Assembly: GCA_025463105.1 (NCBI GenBank)
Contig: JAOAPW010000278.1
Coordinates: 1 to 7,784, forward strand
Direction: 5' to 3'
DNA: 7,784 bases
Source of the DNA: Candidatus Acidiferrum typicum
GTDB lineage: Bacteria; Acidobacteriota; Terriglobia; Acidiferrales; UBA7541
A program made the position numbers and the translations under genes. Below the pieces are notes generated by a model. It was not told where the DNA came from. It searched no databases and worked only from the letters and a program-made list of their open reading frames with translations. Shown one piece after another: positions 6,351 to 7,784 of this stretch. Within the stretch, counting starts at the first letter, position 1; each line of letters starts with the position of its first letter.

Positions 6351-7784
6351 TTATTGCTTTTCGATTTCCCGATGGACCAGAGCTTGAACAACGGGGCGCA
6401 GAAATTCCCTGGTGATGATGTCAACCACTTGAGGGCGCATCTTGTCGAGTACTCTCTGGACCACAGCCTCCACAAGCGCGGGATCCGGCACCGAAGGCGC
6501 TGAGGAAGATGTTGCTGGGGTTGCAGACTCAGCCGTGTTGACTACGGATGCGGGACCGACGGTTGCCACGGGGCTGATGGGACCCTCTGGACTCGGAAGT
6601 GGCTTCGATTGGGAAGTCTGCAACGGTTTGAGCGCTGCAACCTTGGAATTTGGTGGTGGCGCCCCGGGATTTTGGTCAGCAGGAACGGAGCCCGAATTTA
6701 AGCGCGCCATCACAATTTCGCTGGCGCGCTCTTCCAGAGTATCGGTCATCTCGGCCCATTTGCGTACAGGCACCGAGCGGGCGGTATCTTCGGGAGCCTG
6801 TGTGGCGGGCGGCACCGGCGGCTTTTGTCCGGAACTCCTGGTAAATTCCTTGTCGCCGTTCTGTGTATCCGGCTCTACCTCGAATTCGGAATGCTTCGCC
6901 GGCTCGACCGCATCTATCGATTTGAAAGTATCTGAACCGAGCGCGGACTCAACTTGTTTCCCCTGAATTCCGAAGGGGTACCCGCCGGACACGGGTGCGG
7001 GCTCTACTTTGAGCCCGCCGGAGAAAGATGCGGGCTCTACTTTGAGCCCGCCGGAGAAAGATGCGGGCCCTACTTTGAGCCCGCCGGAGAAAGATGCGGG
7101 CTCTACTTCGGGTTCGTCTGTTTCCGAAATTGGCGTGGGCTCTACCCGGAACTGCCCAGGAAACGGCTCCGGCTCTATTTGAGTTCCACCTGAACTTTTT
7201 TCGCCCCAACCCGAAATTGGTTCGCGTGCTGCTTCTGGATCCTGCGCGGGAGCAGTCGCCAGCCATTCCAAAGGATTCGCTGCAAGTTCAGGTGCTTTAC
7301 CAGACTCAACTGTGAGCGAAGCTTGCGCCGCCGGATCCAGTTCGACGGGGACGGAGTCTACCCTCGATGTCGCTGCCGTGTCTTGTTCCTCTCGAACGAG
7401 TTCGAGAGGCTCGATAGGCTCAGGTTCAACGGGCTCGACGGGGCGCAACATCGCGGCATCCTCTCGGCGAGTCAAAGTGTCTTCCTGCTGGCCCCACTTA
7501 TGAAGTGAAATCTCGTCTTTGCTGTCTATGGACTGCTCTGCCTCAGGTTGCACTTCCGGCGAATCATTTCGCCAGAACGAAGGCTCACCGAGTGTCGCGT
7601 CGCGCGAGCTGGTCAAGATCTGTTCATTGTCCACGGGTTCGATAACGCCAGTGTCCGAAGTTGATGACTGCACGGGCGCGTCCAACAGTTGGCCAAAGGC
7701 TACAGGGCGATCACCTTCGCCGAAGCTCACCCGCTCAGCCGGAGCCGGGAGCTCTTCAGGCGAAGTTTCCTCGGGAATTGAGGG
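6351..7784 (-). CDS. Pro/Glu/Ser-rich, probably disordered protein with C-terminal helical domain, N-terminus outside window
   Basis: The frame is open from the right edge to the TAA at 6351 (477 residues). The GTG at 7730 is not taken as the start, because the same low-complexity composition continues upstream of it. I do not recognise a named family. Roughly residues 1-430 of the visible part are low complexity: acidic and proline-rich (for example PVEPVEPEPIEPLELV), with few hydrophobic clusters and no cysteines or membrane segments, so probably disordered and cytosolic. In the middle lies an 11-residue tandem repeat (VEPASFSGGLK type). The last 42 residues, from ALVEAVVQRVLDKMRPQ to LVHREIEKQ, are predicted amphipathic helices. 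Similar tails follow receiver or zinc-ribbon domains in proteins I recall from Acidobacteriota and myxobacteria, and the disordered-acidic-plus-helical layout recalls PopZ (DUF2497); both are inference. It ends 65 nt upstream of the valS -35 element and no terminator is visible. Confidence 0.85.
   Translation of the reverse strand, partial: PSIPEETSPEELPAPAERVSFGEGDRPVAFGQLLDAPVQSSTSDTGVIEPVDNEQILTSSRDATLGEPSFWRNDSPEVQPEAEQSIDSKDEISLHKWGQQEDTLTRREDAAMLRPVEPVEPEPIEPLELVREEQDTAATSRVDSVPVELDPAAQASLTVESGKAPELAANPLEWLATAPAQDPEAAREPISGWGEKSSGGTQIEPEPFPGQFRVEPTPISETDEPEVEPASFSGGLKVGPASFSGGLKVEPASFSGGLKVEPAPVSGGYPFGIQGKQVESALGSDTFKSIDAVEPAKHSEFEVEPDTQNGDKEFTRSSGQKPPVPPATQAPEDTARSVPVRKWAEMTDTLEERASEIVMARLNSGSVPADQNPGAPPPNSKVAALKPLQTSQSKPLPSPEGPISPVATVGPASVVNTAESATPATSSSAPSVPDPALVEAVVQRVLDKMRPQVVDIITREFLRPVVQALVHREIEKQ
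6354..6479 (-). other. C-terminal amphipathic helical segment of the disordered protein
   Basis: These 42 codons are the only visible part of the protein with regular hydrophobic spacing: V/L/I every three to four residues, broken by Pro in KMRPQ and LRPVV, ending in VHREIEKQ. It is a candidate oligomerisation or partner-binding module. The spacing resembles the PopZ C-terminal pattern (V-x-x-LV-x-x-EIE), but no alignment could be run. Confidence 0.5.
6997..7095 (-). repeat. Three tandem 33-bp units (11-residue repeat), with partial copies on both sides
   Basis: Units run 6997-7029, 7030-7062 and 7063-7095. The first two are identical and the third differs at one base (7069), which turns Glu into Gly. 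A 13-nt identical start of a fourth copy follows (7096-7108), and bases 6981-6989 match the end of a preceding one. The units are in frame and encode VEPASFSGGLK. On the protein level the array is longer and degenerate, about six units over 6975-7178: IEPEPFPGQFR, VEPTPISETDEPE, VEPASFSGGLK, VGPASFSGGLK, VEPASFSGGLK, VEPAPVSGGYP. Identity at silent positions in the core indicates recent duplication. Confidence 0.95.

Noticed and set aside
6997..7095. CRISPR array
   Set aside because: Units are contiguous with no unique spacers, in frame, and part of a coding sequence.
6954..7193. Plus-strand frame with a repeated GLYFEPAGERC-type peptide
   Set aside because: The peptide repeat is only the complement of the 33-bp units; the minus-strand frame is much longer and continuous through the edge.

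Overview
The window is a compact, one-direction stretch of a bacterial chromosome: every supported gene lies on the minus strand, so it reads from the right edge to the left. The base composition is moderately GC-rich by eye. The gene order (valS, a class II birA, a type III pantothenate kinase gene coaX, a family-specific hypothetical, and a TRAM-domain RNA uracil methyltransferase) and the character of the proteins suggest an Acidobacteriota (Terriglobia-like) genome. That assignment is inference from memory of such proteins, not a database result.

Right part (6351-7784): the C-terminal 477 residues of a protein whose start lies beyond the right edge. Almost all of it is a Pro/Glu/Ser-rich, probably disordered region with an 11-residue tandem repeat, encoded by near-identical 33-bp units that each contain a hairpin-forming inverted repeat. 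It ends in a short amphipathic helical segment. The layout recalls PopZ-like scaffolds or the tails of some response regulators, but the N-terminal domain is not in view.

Intergenic 6229-6350: the only substantial gap. It holds a good sigma70-type promoter pointing into valS (TTGACC, 17-bp spacer, TATAGT). The promoter settles the valS start at the ATG at 6228. I see no convincing terminator for the upstream gene.

Left part (1-6228): a likely operon of valS, birA, coaX, a 242-aa hypothetical and an rlmD-like gene cut by the left edge. Genes are tightly packed: a 55-nt gap, then a TGATG overlap, then a 14-nt gap (or a TTGA overlap if a TTG start is used), then a 46-nt gap. Functions are housekeeping: tRNA-Val charging, biotin attachment to carboxylases (with a DNA-binding domain that may repress biotin genes), the first step of CoA synthesis, and rRNA/tRNA uracil-5 methylation. 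The hypothetical carries a weak resemblance to DnaD/DnaB-type domains plus a coiled coil.

I found no RNA genes, mobile elements, CRISPR arrays or attachment sites. The most unusual items are the repeat-bearing disordered protein with its hairpin units, and the unexplained DnaD-like hypothetical inside a metabolic operon.
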